Below, in pieces: positions 11,086 to 21,315 of a DNA stretch of 64,000 nucleotides. The notes beneath the pieces were generated by a model. It was not told the origin of the DNA and searched no databases. It saw nothing but the letters and a program-made list of their open reading frames with translations. The stretch's first letter is position 1. Each line of letters starts with the position of its first letter. The DNA comes from Choristoneura fumiferana. Lineage: Eukaryota > Arthropoda > Insecta > Lepidoptera > Tortricidae. A program made the translations under genes and the position numbers. The stretch covers positions 21,566,811-21,630,810 of the forward strand of contig NC_133473.1 of NCBI RefSeq assembly GCF_025370935.1. Direction: 5' to 3'.

Positions 11086-12006
11086 TCGTTTGATTTGAAG
11101 AAAGGAAAACGTGCGCGTGCCACCCTACGCGGTGTACTAACTAAAACGAACAACGCATTTCAAGATGAACAAAACTTACATACTTACGAAGAACTAGAAA
11201 CCCGACTTCTTACACTACAAAATACTTACGATGGCTTACAAAATATACAATGTCGAATAGAAGAGGAGACGGAAGAGGAGGATCTTGAGGCAGAAATGGC
11301 ATACAGGTATGAGATTGACGAGATTTATACGAAGTTACGCACAAAAATTTTACGATTGATAAATCTATACAAAAATGAAAGTAACATACCTCCTATTACT
11401 CAAGTAACCTCCGTCACGAATGCCCATCATGAGGCACAACCAAGAATTAATTTTCAACCATTTCAAGCCAAAGAGACCTTCAAAAATTTCATAAAGCGGC
11501 TTTCCGTTTATATCCTACTAAATAACATCACTCATCCTAAAACGAAAGTTTATACCTTACTGTCTACTTTACCTCCAGATATCCACGAAAGATTATATGA
11601 CCTGTGTTCTCCCGAAGAACCGATCGATAAGACTTTTGAAGAACTTACAGATATTTTGGATAAATTTATTGACCTGAAACCAAGCATATGGGCGTCGCAA
11701 CATAATTTTATATCACGTTTACAACAAGCCGATGAAACAATTGCAATTTACGCGTCAGAATTGAAAAAGTTATCTCTAAATTGCGAATTCAAATGTACAC
11801 ACTGCAAAAAACCTACAGTTGAATCATTCTTATCACTACAGTTTATACGGGGATTAAAAGATGGAGATATTCGTACAAAAATATTACAACAGAAGGAAAC
11901 CACACTGTTTTCTAATTTAGTGGATACCGCCACGTTGATGGAAAAGGAAAAACTGAAAACTCAACCATGTCTGTATCAATTCGTCATACATCTTTTGACA
12001 ATATGA
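11083..12006 (+). CDS. gag: Gag (capsid part) of the gypsy element
   Basis: About 307 codons from the ATG at 11083. It begins MSFDLKKGKRARATLRG, has a glutamate-rich helical stretch (ETEEEDLEAE) and a capsid-like middle (INFQPFQAKETFKNFIKRL ... LKKLSLNCEFKC ... FIRGLKDGDIRTKILQ), the usual feature of retrotransposon capsids that pack the RNA genome. An in-frame TTG lies nine bases upstream; the ATG is preferred. The frame ends before the nucleocapsid zinc knuckles, which sit in the next frame (12072-12173). Normally gag includes the knuckles, so the end at 12006 is either a programmed shift or a lost base. Confidence 0.85.
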   Translation: MSFDLKKGKRARATLRGVLTKTNNAFQDEQNLHTYEELETRLLTLQNTYDGLQNIQCRIEEETEEEDLEAEMAYRYEIDEIYTKLRTKILRLINLYKNESNIPPITQVTSVTNAHHEAQPRINFQPFQAKETFKNFIKRLSVYILLNNITHPKTKVYTLLSTLPPDIHERLYDLCSPEEPIDKTFEELTDILDKFIDLKPSIWASQHNFISRLQQADETIAIYASELKKLSLNCEFKCTHCKKPTVESFLSLQFIRGLKDGDIRTKILQQKETTLFSNLVDTATLMEKEKLKTQPCLYQFVIHLLTI

Positions 12007-14495
12007 ATAAAGTATCGAAAGCACCAAGATACGCTTCAAATCCACAAACCATCAAAGACCTGAAGGGCAAATGTTATCGATGTGGTAAAAACGATCACAA
12101 AGCGAATGAATGTGGCGCCATAAAAAGCACGTGTCGCAAGTGCCAAAAAGAAGGCCACTTAGCTCGAGTCTGCTTACAAGGACGTAGAAATAATAACACA
12201 AACTTACTGGATAACTCTACAAGCAGCCTCAGCGCCGACAGCACAGCGGAGATCAACTTAGTAAAAAGTGAAATCTCTGACAAATACATTATACCGATTG
12301 AAATTGAAGGTACAAGAGTCAATATGGAATTTGATACTGGCGCTACACTTTCTACTATATCATTAAAAGATTATAAAAAGCTCAACATTAAAAAGAAAGT
12401 TTTCACGACTAACATGAAGCTAAGAACTTACACAGGTGAAGTATTTAAGCCCACTGGTGTGGTATATGTCAAATGCACCTATGGAAATCAGACTTTCTAC
12501 GGAAAATTATACATAATAGACAAGAATGTTGACCCTATCCTCGGCCGAAGCTGGATGAAAGAGTTCAACATCACGCTTGCCGATATGAGAACCGTCCAAC
12601 AATGTGAAAACATACCGAAACTAGAAAAATTACTAGAAGAGTACGATTCCACTGTATTTAATTCAAATTTGGGCGAAATTCCAAACATTCGAGGCCACCT
12701 CACTCTTACAGAAAACTCACAACCGATCTTTATCAAACCTCGTAGAATTCCTTACGCATTACGAACCAAAGTAGATGACGAAATAAACCGCCTTGAAAAA
12801 TTAGGGATTATTACAAAGATAGACCACTCAGACTGGGGCACACCTGTCGTTCCGATAGTCAAACCTAACGGCAGCATCAGACTTTGTGCTGACTACAAGA
12901 TTACTTTAAACAAAGTTATAAAAGACGAACAATACCCAATTCCAATAATTGAAGATATTTTAGCTGAAATGAATGGCGGGCAACTGTTCTGTACCTTGGA
13001 CATCACACAAGCATACTTGAACATGGTGATGGATGAAGAAAGTGCCTTATTACAAACCTTAAGCACACATAAAGGTACTTTTAAGGTAAATCGGCTCATG
13101 TTTGGAGTTAAAGTTGCCCCTAGCCTTTGGCAAAAGTTTATGGACCAATTATTACTTGGTATAGATGGAGTAAAATGCTTTTTCGATGATATTATTATAC
13201 AGGGCTCTACAGAAGAAGAACTACTTTGTAGGCTTAGACAAGTCTTGGAGAAACTCAAAGAAAGTAACCTTCGAGTTAATAAGGAAAAATGTCACTTTTT
13301 CAAAAGAAGTATTAATTACTTGGGACATACAATTGACAAAAACGGATTGCATAAGAATCAAGATAAAGTCAAAGCAATTTTCAACGCACAACGTCCGACG
13401 AATGTAAACGAACTACGAACCTTTTTGGGTATGGCAAATTACTATAATAAATTTATACCTAACCTTGCATCTATTACAAGCCCTTTAAATGCACTCCTGA
13501 AGAAAGGAACAAAATTTATTTGGTCTCCGAAATGCGAAGAAAGCTTCAAGAATGTCAAAACAGAAATACTCAGTGAAAGAGTCTTATTACACTTCGATCA
13601 GAAAAAACCATTAATTTTAGCAACAGATGCGTCACCTACAGGACTGGGTGCAGTACTCAGCCATAGACTACCGGATGGCTCAGATCGCCCAATAGCATTT
13701 GCCTCTAGATCTCTAACTAATAGTGAAAAGAAATACAGTCAAATCGACAAAGAAGCAACTGCTATATTCTGGGGATTAAAGAAATTCTTTCACTACTGTT
13801 ATGGTCGCAAGTTTACCCTTATCACAGACCACAAGCCACTGACTTCAATTTTCCATCCACATCAAACCTTACCAACATTGAGTACAATGAGGCTATTCCA
13901 TTATGCACATTTTCTATCTGGATTTGACTACAATATTGAATATAGAAGTTCTTCTAAGCATTCCAATGCAGACTACCTCTCACGATTTCCTGTTGAAAAA
14001 GTTAACGACAGTAATATTGACCAACATTCCATATTCCAACTAAGGCAGATAAACACATTAAACATTTCACCCGAAATTATTTCCAAAGAAACAAAAGAAG
14101 ACCCCGAACTACGGAACTTGTTTCAAACGCTACAATCGGGAAATTCACTTAGAGAATCAGGATACAATGATAACGAATTGACACTGCAAAATGACTGCAT
14201 TCTAAAAGGTACGAGAGTAATAATACCTCGAAAATTACAGCAACAAATTTTAGAAGAACTTCACATTGGCCATATTGGGATTTTAAAAATGAAACTTCTT
14301 GCTCGTAGCTTCGTATATTGGAAAAATATTGATAAAGATATCGAAACTAAAGTGAAATCATGTCGAACTTGTAGATTACATCAAAATGAACCTCCTAAAG
14401 CCCCACTACATCATTGGGAAGATCCAACTGTCCTTGGCAAAGAATTCATATTGATTTTGCAGGGCCTATATCTGGCTATCAACTTTTTATTGTAG
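11916..14495 (+). pseudogene. pol: Gag C-terminus and Pol: zinc knuckles, protease, RT, RNase H, integrase N-terminus
   Basis: Open in this frame from 11916 (first ATG 11967). Domains in order: two CCHC knuckles, CYRCGKNDHKANEC (12072-12113) and CRKCQKEGHLARVC (12132-12173); aspartic protease FDTGA (12330-12344); reverse transcriptase with LDITQAYLNM and the catalytic FFDDII (from 13179); RNase H with ATDAS, IDKEA and TDHKPL; an integrase zinc-binding segment with HIGHIG and CRTCRLH. All expected acidic residues are present. Phenylalanine stands at the first position of the usual Y/F-x-D-D box. The frame stops at 14495, just inside the integrase core, because of a one-base shift near 14430. 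Together these domains would cleave the polyprotein, copy the RNA and integrate the DNA. Confidence 0.92.
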
Positions 14496-14803
14496 TGGAC
14501 GCCTTTTCAAAATGGGTGGAAATAATTCCTACTAAAACGATGACAAGCTCATTCTGTATTCAGAAATTAGATGGATTATTTGATACTTTTGGATTACCTT
14601 ATACAGTAGTATCAGATAACGCGAGACAATTTGTCTCCCAAGAATTTGAAAACTTCCTACATACCTCTGGTATTGCACATAAAACAATTGCCCCGTATCA
14701 CCCGGCTACAAACGGGCAAGCGGAACGTTTCGTACAGATTGCCAAACGAGCACTGCATAAATTAGAGGGGAGAGTGGCGATATATCACAGAAAATCCGTT
14801 TAG
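14414..14803 (+). pseudogene. pol: Integrase catalytic core, second reading-frame segment
   Basis: Continues the integrase after the first break: IDFAGPISGY, VVDAFSKWVEI, the second acidic site VVSDNARQFVS, and the third in NGQAERFVQ, giving the D,D-35-E set. It stops at 14803 after another one-base slip near 14765-14775, beside a GGGG run. The annotated start is simply where the frame becomes useful; it is not a translation start. Confidence 0.9.
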
Positions 14804-15153
14804 TGAAACATGTTCTTCGAGCTACACCAACTTCCTCAGGAGACTCTCCATATGTCATTATGTTCGGAAGGGAAATACGAACAAGATTGGCTGCCAAGAT
14901 CAGAGCAGTTCCTAAACCACCCCCCAGACAGTCTCGACACGGTACAGATGGGAGAGAGTTCAGTCCCGGAGCCAGAGTCCAAGCAAGGGACTATTCCGTA
15001 TCGAAAACCAAATGGGAGTTTGGCATTGTAGTCCGCCGTCTCGGACAGCTACATTATCAGATTAGGACAGACAGCGGACTCCTGTGGATCCGACACCTGG
15101 ACCAGCTACTCCCTGCTCCTCTGATTCACGGCGGAGGCGTGTCACATATTTGA
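14770..15153 (+). pseudogene. pol: Integrase C-terminus, third reading-frame segment
   Basis: In the third frame the sequence continues with RATPTSSGDSPYVIMFGRE, typical of the post-core part of gypsy integrases, and a C-terminal part with QARDYS, GQLHYQIRTDSG and IRHLDQLLPA. The stop codon lies 14 bases inside the 3' LTR. It has no independent start; it is the remainder of pol. Confidence 0.88.
15130..15139 (+). promoter_or_regulatory. Polypurine tract of the gypsy element
   Basis: GGCGGAGGCG lies directly against the 3' LTR, where plus-strand DNA synthesis should be primed. Two cytosines interrupt it, so it is weaker than most. Confidence 0.55.
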
Positions 15154-15259
15154 TTTGAATGGTTTCTTAGTTACAGTTGTTGATGACTTGGACTGTCATT
15201 CATAATATATGTTTATCGTAATAAGGTGATGTACATTTTATTAATTTAATTACTTAACA
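15140..15259 (+). repeat. 3' LTR of the gypsy element
   Basis: 120 bp identical by eye to the 5' LTR, followed by GAAAA and then the resumed SINE tail. Confidence 0.93.
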
Positions 15260-15425
15260 GAAAACATCGTGAGGAAACCTGCACAAACCTGCGAAGCAAT
15301 TCAATGGTGCGTGTGAAGTTCCCAATCCGCACTGGCCTGCGTGGAACTATGGCCCAAGCCCTCTTGTTCTGAGAGGAGGCCTGTGCCCAGCAGTGGGACG
15401 TATATAGGCTGGGATGATGATGATG
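15260..15425 (+). mobile_element. SINE family B tail, split by the gypsy insertion
   Basis: Resumes as GAAAACATCGTGAGG and runs through CCTGCGAAGCAATTC, CCCAATCCGCACTGG, CCCAAGCCCTCT and a GGGATGATGATGATGA end. The part before the gypsy element (10937-10950, ACGGTGAAGGAAAA) belongs to it. The head is missing. Confidence 0.8.
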
Positions 15426-15475
15426 AATTTAGTAGGAATAGGATAGTAGGAAGTAGGATTATTCTTTGGCCGAAT

Positions 15476-15810
15476 TGAGCTGGCAACGTTGGATTTTTGC
15501 TAGTTTTTCTCAAGTATTCCATAAAAATTTAATGAAAATTAAAAATGTGGTCTGATAGAACTGTTTTTAATATATAAGTTAATGTGTCTACTCCAATAAT
15601 TATTCGTGATAGACTTCTATTTTCTTTAAAAACCGTTAATAAACATTTGTCGTTTTTAATGGATATAAAAGTCTATCACGAATAATTATTGGAGTAGACA
15701 CATTATATTATATATTAACAAGAGTTTTATTGGACCACATTTTTAATTTTCATTATTTTTTTTATGGAATAATCGAGAGAACCTAACAAAAATGCAACGT
15801 TGCCAGCTCA
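15476..15810. mobile_element. Foldback MITE with ~150-bp inverted arms
   Basis: TGAGCTGGCAACGTTG at the left is matched by CAACGTTGCCAGCTCA at the right. The arms stay paired through AATTAAAAATGTGGTC and TGTCTACTCCAATAATTATT to a short centre near 15643. Nearly all of the element is arm. No coding capacity. No target-site duplication was clear. Confidence 0.8.
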
Positions 15811-15881
15811 GCAGTTATAAACGCTTTGTGGAGTGGGGCGGTGTTATATACATATAAGGTGTGGAATGGATGTGGGTTATA

Positions 15882-16150
15882 GCCGTGGTGAACTAGTGGT
15901 TTGAGCAGAGGGTTGAGGGACTCGCGGGTTCGAGTTCAAACTCGCACCTCTGAATTTTTCGGAATGTGCAAAAACCATGATCTTTTTACGGTGTACCTGT
16001 ACACACCGACGTCGAAATTTATTGGTGTGTGTGCAAAGTTCCCAATCCGCATTGGGCCCGCGTGGATAGGTACTACAGCCCAAGCCCTCTCTGAGAGGAA
16101 GCCTGTGCAGTGAGACGTTAGGCTTGGATCATGATGATAATGATGATAAA
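15882..16150 (+). mobile_element. tRNA-derived SINE, family B, full-length
   Basis: Head starts GCCGTGGTGAACTAGTGG (A box region) with B box GGTTCGAGTTC, then AAAGTTCCCAATCCGC, CCCAAGCCCTCTC and a (GATGAT)n tail. Other copies: 28578-28863 (-), 61401-61635 (+), head only at 45881-45950 (-), tails at 15260-15425 and 60723-60815. Confidence 0.85.
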
Positions 16151-16937
16151 GGTATAACAAAGCATTCATTTTACAACTTAACACCTACATTGCTTGCCTT
16201 CTCATGTGGAAACCAGCGTTTTAAACGCCTCAAACGCTAATTAAAGCTGCGGCAATTTGCGCTAGCCGAAAACTCGGGCTTTTTCGCTTTGAGCCGTCAA
16301 GTGCGAAGTGGTTATTAATTTCGTAAAGGCAAAGTAATATTCATAGTAGAAAGTAATATTCAAATGTTTTGCTCTAGTTGTCGAGCCTTGTTTTTTGATT
16401 TCTCCTCTACCACTCAAAGGTTGACTGGCAGAGATCCCTGAAGGGATAAGTCCGCCTTTGTACTTAACACTTTACTTTTATTTATTTAACCTCTTTGTTT
16501 TTCCTTTTTGTACAATAAATAGTATAAACAAACAAACAAACAAACATAGTCGTGGATTTTGGGTTATAAACGACTTACTGCTGAACCTAGCTTCCTGTCA
16601 GCTTTTCTTAAAAAAATGCGTGGACAGCTTTCGTTGGCCAGAGTCTAGTTCCCACGCGGTCCCGATGCGGTTTAAGAACTTCACTTTAAAACTTAAAAAA
16701 AAAACCCTTTTTTTGTTAAGGTATTCAAACTTTATCTTCTGAGAATATTACCGATGAAAATTTTACACACAAGGATTTTTACGAGATCTCAACTATTACC
16801 CGTTAAACTATTTTAGTGTGAAAGAGTAACAGATACACATACGCACATGAATACACACTAACTGTCGACAGTAGGATTGAAAACCTGTTATTTAAGACCG
16901 GCAATGTACCACCAGTTTCAATGGTAATGTTGGTGTA
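16151..16937. other. No gene recognised; (CAAA)n microsatellite
   Basis: Unassigned apart from an (AAAC)n run at about 16528-16546 after a LINE-like end (TTTTTGTACAATAAATAG), a short SINE-like piece near 16650-16682, and a tail-like piece at 16760-16875. Confidence 0.45.
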
Positions 16938-17000
16938 CATGGGCGGCGGTGATTACTTAACACCAGATGATTCTCGTGCCCGTTTGTTGCCTTTTATATC
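16938..17000 (+). repeat. LINE 3' tail (GGGCGG...ATCA type)
   Basis: TGGGCGGCGGTGATTACTTA with a following CCAGATGATTC and TTTGTTGCC matches the tails at 21230-21315 and 48345-48425. No coding part is attached. Confidence 0.6.
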
Positions 17001-17326
17001 AATATGAAGATTTACAAAGCTTAATATTCCTTTATTTACAATAAAATTATAAGTAAAAAATTAAAATAATAATAATAAAATTATTTATTGCCACAGAAAT
17101 AAGACAAGGCTTTACCAAAATACAGTTGCACGTAAGTAAACAGTATTTTTGTTTAATAATGTACATATATCTCTAGTTACTACATTTAATTACGTGGGCG
17201 TAAAATTCGGTTATTCGCGCGCCTCCGAAGATTTATCAACCAATCTTGCTTTAATCAAGAAAATTAATTCCAAATTAAGGACCGACGGAGGAACGAGTCG
17301 AACAATAAACAGCCAGATAATTAGCC

Positions 17327-17890
17327 GACGGCGAGATGGAATGCCGATGAGACTCGCTTCGCTGCGTTTGAGCGAAGTTACTGAGTGTTCGGTGTTGACG
17401 AGGTCGCGTGAGATTGCTAGAGTTGAAATACAGCTAGACGCGAAGTCACGCTCGTTACAAAGTCAAATAAAAAAGTCAACGCGTGTTTATTTAATTTACG
17501 CTATAACAATCACTGCCGGCTGCACTGCTGCTTTGCGGCGTTTAAGTGAAGTAACCGAGTGTTAGGTGTTGACAAGATTGCGTGAGATTGCTAGGGTTGA
17601 TTCACAGTTCGATGCAAAGCGACACTGCGCCTTTCGAAGTCAAAGTCTTTATTGAATTACGCGCTAACACAAGCACTGAAGCCGACAGCGAGAAGAAATG
17701 CAGTTACCGAGTGTTAGGTGTTGACGAGATCGCGTGAGACTGCTTGGGTGGATTCACAACTAAAAGCGAAGCGACGTGCGTTTCAAAGTCAAAGTTTTTA
17801 TTCAATTTACGCTATAACGAGCACTGATGATGACGGTGAGATGGAATGCCGATGAAACTCGCTTTGCTGCGTTGGAGCAAAGTTACACAA
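17327..17890. repeat. Degenerate tandem array, ~150-175 bp unit
   Basis: The phrase GAGTGTT(A/C)GGTGTTGACNA recurs at 17383, 17557 and 17709. Each unit then carries GCGTGAGA(T/C)TGCT and ends with AAAGTCAAAG-TTTATT-ACGCTATAAC-like sequence. GACGG(C/T)GAGATGGAATGCC occurs at 17327 and again at 17832. About 3.5 units, with unequal lengths and several substitutions, so it is an old array. The unit end resembles the dispersed repeat at 63690-63810. Confidence 0.75.
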
Positions 17891-18819
17891 AAGTTCAAAG
17901 ACGAAGTGACAACGACAATTGGAAACATAATATCTTTGTCTTCGATCGTACGGTCAAGGAAACTGAATCACTTACCAAAGTGGAACCTATGTGCTACTAA
18001 TATCGTGTTGACATCCCATGCATCTGCCAAAGAAATCATAGCGAAATTGAATATGAAGAGGTTCCACCCTGGTCCGTGATTTAGTTCGAATATTCTACGA
18101 TGAAACTACCTCATTTGTTTATGCGCTCCTCCTTATTTAGACTGAAATAAAAATATGAATTCAAAGTTTTACTATGACTAGAACTCACCTTTAAAATCGA
18201 CGTTACGTGACTTCTGAAACAAAACAAAACTAAATTAATATTTGATAAAACCTCAAAATATAAGAAGGATGTAGTAAAATTACTTAATTTCTTTCATTAC
18301 AAATAAAAACTTAGATAAGTACTTTTACTTTTAGTCATTGTATATAATTGTTAATTAAACTAGATTTTTGTCTGCAAAAAAATAAAGTTTAAAGCGCGTC
18401 CGCTGGAACTGTACAATTTTCCGGAAAAAAAACATTCTATAGTTATCCTTTTAAACTTTGCTTAATTGAAACATAATAATTAATAATGATGATATATTGT
18501 ACAGCAAAAAACAGTAACTTACATTCATATGAGTTTAAGTCTATTAAAGGTACAACTGGGTCATGGAAAAGGTCGACATTCTGTCCCCTAAACTAGGTAA
18601 GAACCTGTATCTTAGGGACTAGAGCGCTTCTCCGACTTCTAACAGACAAATAAAGAGTGAGGACTGAGTTCCATTCTAACGAACAGTACAATAAATTTAC
18701 TTAAAAAAACTATATGACAGGTTAAGTAACAAACATATTTACATTCGCATTAACAAGTTAAGATAAGAGTATAAGACTATAATGGATTTGCAATTTCTTT
18801 ACATCCCAATGCATATGAA
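17891..18819. other. No gene recognised
   Basis: AT-rich; the short frames lack domains. Nothing supportable. Confidence 0.5.
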
Positions 18820-19146
18820 AGGTACCATCAGCCAAATATGTGGTCTACCACCCTAAAGTTGATAATCGTTTGCATGTTATTAAACAATAATGCCAATAGA
18901 CGTGTCTGTCAAGTTGAAAGTTCGACTTTAGCGACATAATCATTTGATCCGATGATGAGGCGCTGGATGGGGCTGCACGCTGCCGCAACCTCATAATCAT
19001 GGTTGACGGCGCTGGGAACTTGTTTGTATTTTCATTGTAACTAACCTCTATGAATTTTGTCCGAAATAAATGGCTTATTATTATTATTATATTTGATAGG
19101 AACTTGTTTAAAAATTGATAGACCACTTACTTGGCTGATGGTACCT
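18820..19146. mobile_element. MITE with GGTACCATCAGCCAA termini
   Basis: AGGTACCATCAGCCAA at the left is inverted as TTGGCTGATGGTACCT at the right, and the similarity continues inward through GTGGTCTA / TAGACCAC, about 30 bp in all. The 327-bp body has no coding capacity. Target-site duplication not resolved. Confidence 0.75.
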
Positions 19147-19595
19147 CTATGGCGAGAAAATTTACAACAACGAGGTACTTACGAATCAGTTCATAAGTTT
19201 CAAATTAAATCTTTCCAATCACCGTTATTTACAAACTTAATTTAAAAACTAACGCCAAATTCAAATCGCAAGAAACCATTTACTCCATTCACTCACTCCG
19301 CTCATTCGCTTATTTAAAAAGAAATTTCTAGACGCATACGCTTTGAGTCTCATTATTGACTCATTTCTTTGAATGCCCTGAATAAGGCGGGTTCATTAGT
19401 GATGTGAGGTGCAAAAGAATTTTTCATTTGCTTTCGGAGTGTCGGAGGATTGAGTTAGGAATGTACTTACGTTTGACGTTAAGTTGTAGAAGGTGAATGA
19501 ACAGGTGACTAATTTTATCGTGTCAAAATTACTTCCATGGATGTGTGTTGAAATAACGTTTCCATTTGAGGTATGGTAAATATCTTGAGATTTCA
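19147..19595. other. No gene recognised
   Basis: No exon, repeat boundary or RNA gene seen. Confidence 0.45.
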
Positions 19596-20210
19596 TCGGT
19601 CTTAGGCCTCGTTTTTAGGGTTCCGTAGCCAAAATGGCAAAAATGGAACCCTTCTAGTTTCGCCATGTCTGTCTGTCCGTCCGCGGCTTTGCTCAGGAAT
19701 ATCAATGCTAAAAAAACTATAAGTTTGCAAAAAATATATATGTAAACTATTCCAAAAAAAAGGTACAAATAAAATTAAAAAATAATAATATTTAATAATT
19801 ATAAAATTAAATAAACCTCCCATAGACGTAAAGTGGGGGTGATTTTTTTTCCTCATCTAATCTTGTAGTGTGAGGTATAATAAGATAGGTATTTTAAAAC
19901 CATTAGGGGGTTGCTAAAACGATTTTTCGATTCAGTGATTTGTTTGCAAAAACTTTAAAGTGCAAACTTTCATTAAATTCGAGCGTCCCCCCCCCTCTAA
20001 AATTTAAACCGGTGGGTGAAAAATTTTGAAAATAACGGTTTAGTTTTCTTGAGAATTATTAGTAGTTTAAGAGTAAATAGCAGCCTAAGGTATAAAATTT
20101 ACCTAAACTTGGAATATTCCGTACAAAATACGAAATCCTTAGAAAAATATTACTTATTTAATTACCCTATTTTGGCGTGTCCAATACGCTCTTTGCCAGT
20201 TTTATTGGGA
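19596..20210 (+). repeat. Long dispersed repeat, copy 1 (GGTTCCG...GCTCTTGGCC type)
   Basis: Begins near TTTTTAGGGTTCCGTAGCC, contains CCATGTCTGTCTGTCCGTCC, GGGGGTTGCTAAAACGATTT and GCAGCCTAAGGTATAAAAT, and ends CAATACGCTCTTTGCCAG. A reversed copy lies at 46215-46822 and a truncated one at 33232-33500. The ends of the better copies (AAACCGG... / ...CCGGTTTT) suggest short inverted termini, hence possibly a non-autonomous DNA transposon. No protein coded. Confidence 0.75.
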
Positions 20211-20290
20211 TGAATTAAAACAATAATAATAATAAAGCCCTTCTATTCTGAATTCTCTACAACTTCAGCAGTACGTGTTTGAGTTCTATT

Positions 20291-20668
20291 CTACATTATG
20301 TCTCTGAATTCAGCGTGCCTCTTGGCATAGGCCTCCTCCAGCTCTCTCCACTGAGCTCTGTCTTCTGCTACCCTAGTCCAGTAAGGTCCCAGTGTTAGGC
20401 GGATGTCGTCTCTCCATCTAGTTTTTGGGCGCCCCCTTCTTCTACAGTCCTCTCTTGGGTACCATAAGGTTACTTGTTTGCTCCATTTGTCCCTTCCGCT
20501 GCGCAGCATATGTCCCGTCCAACCCCACTTCAAATGGTTTATGCGAGCTATTATATCTATGACTTTAGTTTTTCTTCTTATGTCTGTATTTCTGATTTTA
20601 TCACTAAGTCTGATTCCCAACATGCTCCTTTCCATTGCCTTTTGTGTAGTAGCTAGTTTTTCTCCTTG
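20291..20668 (-). pseudogene. LINE (RTE-like) reverse transcriptase C-terminus
   Basis: The minus strand encodes about 125 codons in one frame: ATTQKAMERSMLGIRL, KIRNTDIRRKTKV, LKWGWTGHMLR, then RRGRPKTRWRDDIR and AEDRAQWRELEEAYAKRH. These are the signature blocks after the polymerase domain in RTE-type LINEs of moths. The frame is intact here but the palm and endonuclease are missing, so it is a 5'-truncated copy. The apparent start at 20716 is not in LINE sequence. Confidence 0.85.
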
Positions 20669-20716
20669 CCTGTCTGTTAAAACAATATAGAGATAACAAT
20701 ATAGAGAGAAAATCAA

Positions 20717-21030
20717 TGCTTCAACGGATATCAGACGTGAGTTGTTGAGTATTTGATATTAATTTCGGCTTGATATCGTCACGCATTCCTGAGAGAAAGG
20801 GTCTTGACATGTCTGACAGGCAACAAAATTATCCTGTAATGTTGGCGAGTAATATTAAATGTTAAAGTAGCGGAATGTTTTTCAAACGCTTGTATTTGTA
20901 TCCCATCTCAATGAAATACATAAAAACTATTTTATCATTTAAACAATGCACCATTAAACAAAATAAAAACATTTATCAACTAATTTACAGCACCTCTTCT
21001 TGTACGTTTATTCAGGCTTACGCTCAAGTT
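20717..21030. other. No gene recognised
   Basis: Unassigned AT-rich DNA. Confidence 0.4.
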
Positions 21031-21095
21031 CAGGGGTGGCCAACCGATTTGTAAGTGGTAATGAGCTCGCAGCGGGCCGATAATTGGCACCCCTG
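21031..21095. mobile_element. Very short hAT-like terminal-repeat remnant
   Basis: CAGGGGTGGCCAA at the left and TTGGCACCCCTG at the right form an imperfect inverted pair only 65 bp apart. CAGGGGTGGCCAA is a common hAT-type end in insects. An 8-bp duplication was looked for and not seen. Confidence 0.5.
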
Positions 21096-21229
21096 AGCGT
21101 CGCAGAGAGTTATGGCCTTAACCAATTGCGTACATTTTCTGCTAAAGACTGAAATTTACGTAGTATTAGCAGCAATAGATATTTTATTGTATATATGTTT
21201 TTATTATATTTACTATGAGTCCTAGTCTT

Positions 21230-21315
21230 GACTCTATTTGTTTATGGGCGGTAGTGATCTCTTACCATCAGGAGACCCACTTGCTCGTTTGCCATCCAGT
21301 CAAATAAAAAAAAAA
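21230..21315 (+). repeat. LINE 3' tail with poly(A)
   Basis: TATGGGCGGTAGTGATCTC, ACCATCAGGAGACCCAC and GCTCGTTTGCC, ended by an A-run. Same family as 16938-17000 and 48345-48425. Confidence 0.7.

Larger units (their letters stand above)
10952..15259 (+). mobile_element. Ty3/gypsy LTR retrotransposon (Mag-like), full length
   Basis: A 4308-bp element with identical 120-bp LTRs (TGT...ACA), a primer-binding site, gag, pol in the order protease, reverse transcriptase, RNase H, integrase, and a G-rich polypurine tract. There is no envelope gene. The 5-bp sequence GAAAA flanks it (10946-10950 and 15260-15264), with one extra A before the 5' LTR. The flanks join into one SINE tail, so that tail is the target. 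Short LTRs, two CCHC knuckles and compact layout suggest the Mag lineage; that placement is inference. Three frame breaks (near 11950, 14430 and 14770) make this copy non-autonomous as sequenced. Confidence 0.93.

Noticed and set aside
11916..12006. Programmed -1 frameshift between gag and pol of the gypsy element
   Set aside because: The only candidate, GGAAAAAC near 11946-11953, is not a canonical slippery heptamer, and the break lies before the zinc knuckles that belong to Gag. Not excluded, but a lost base is at least as likely.
14414..15259. Envelope gene in the gypsy element
   Set aside because: The region after integrase reaches the LTR within the integrase C-terminus; no room or sequence for an envelope.
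17149..17565. 138-codon protein
   Set aside because: Overlaps the degenerate tandem array, with no domain and no conserved frame between array units.
17327..17890. CRISPR-like array
   Set aside because: Units are long, degenerate and without short conserved repeats separated by unique spacers; the setting is a eukaryotic genome.
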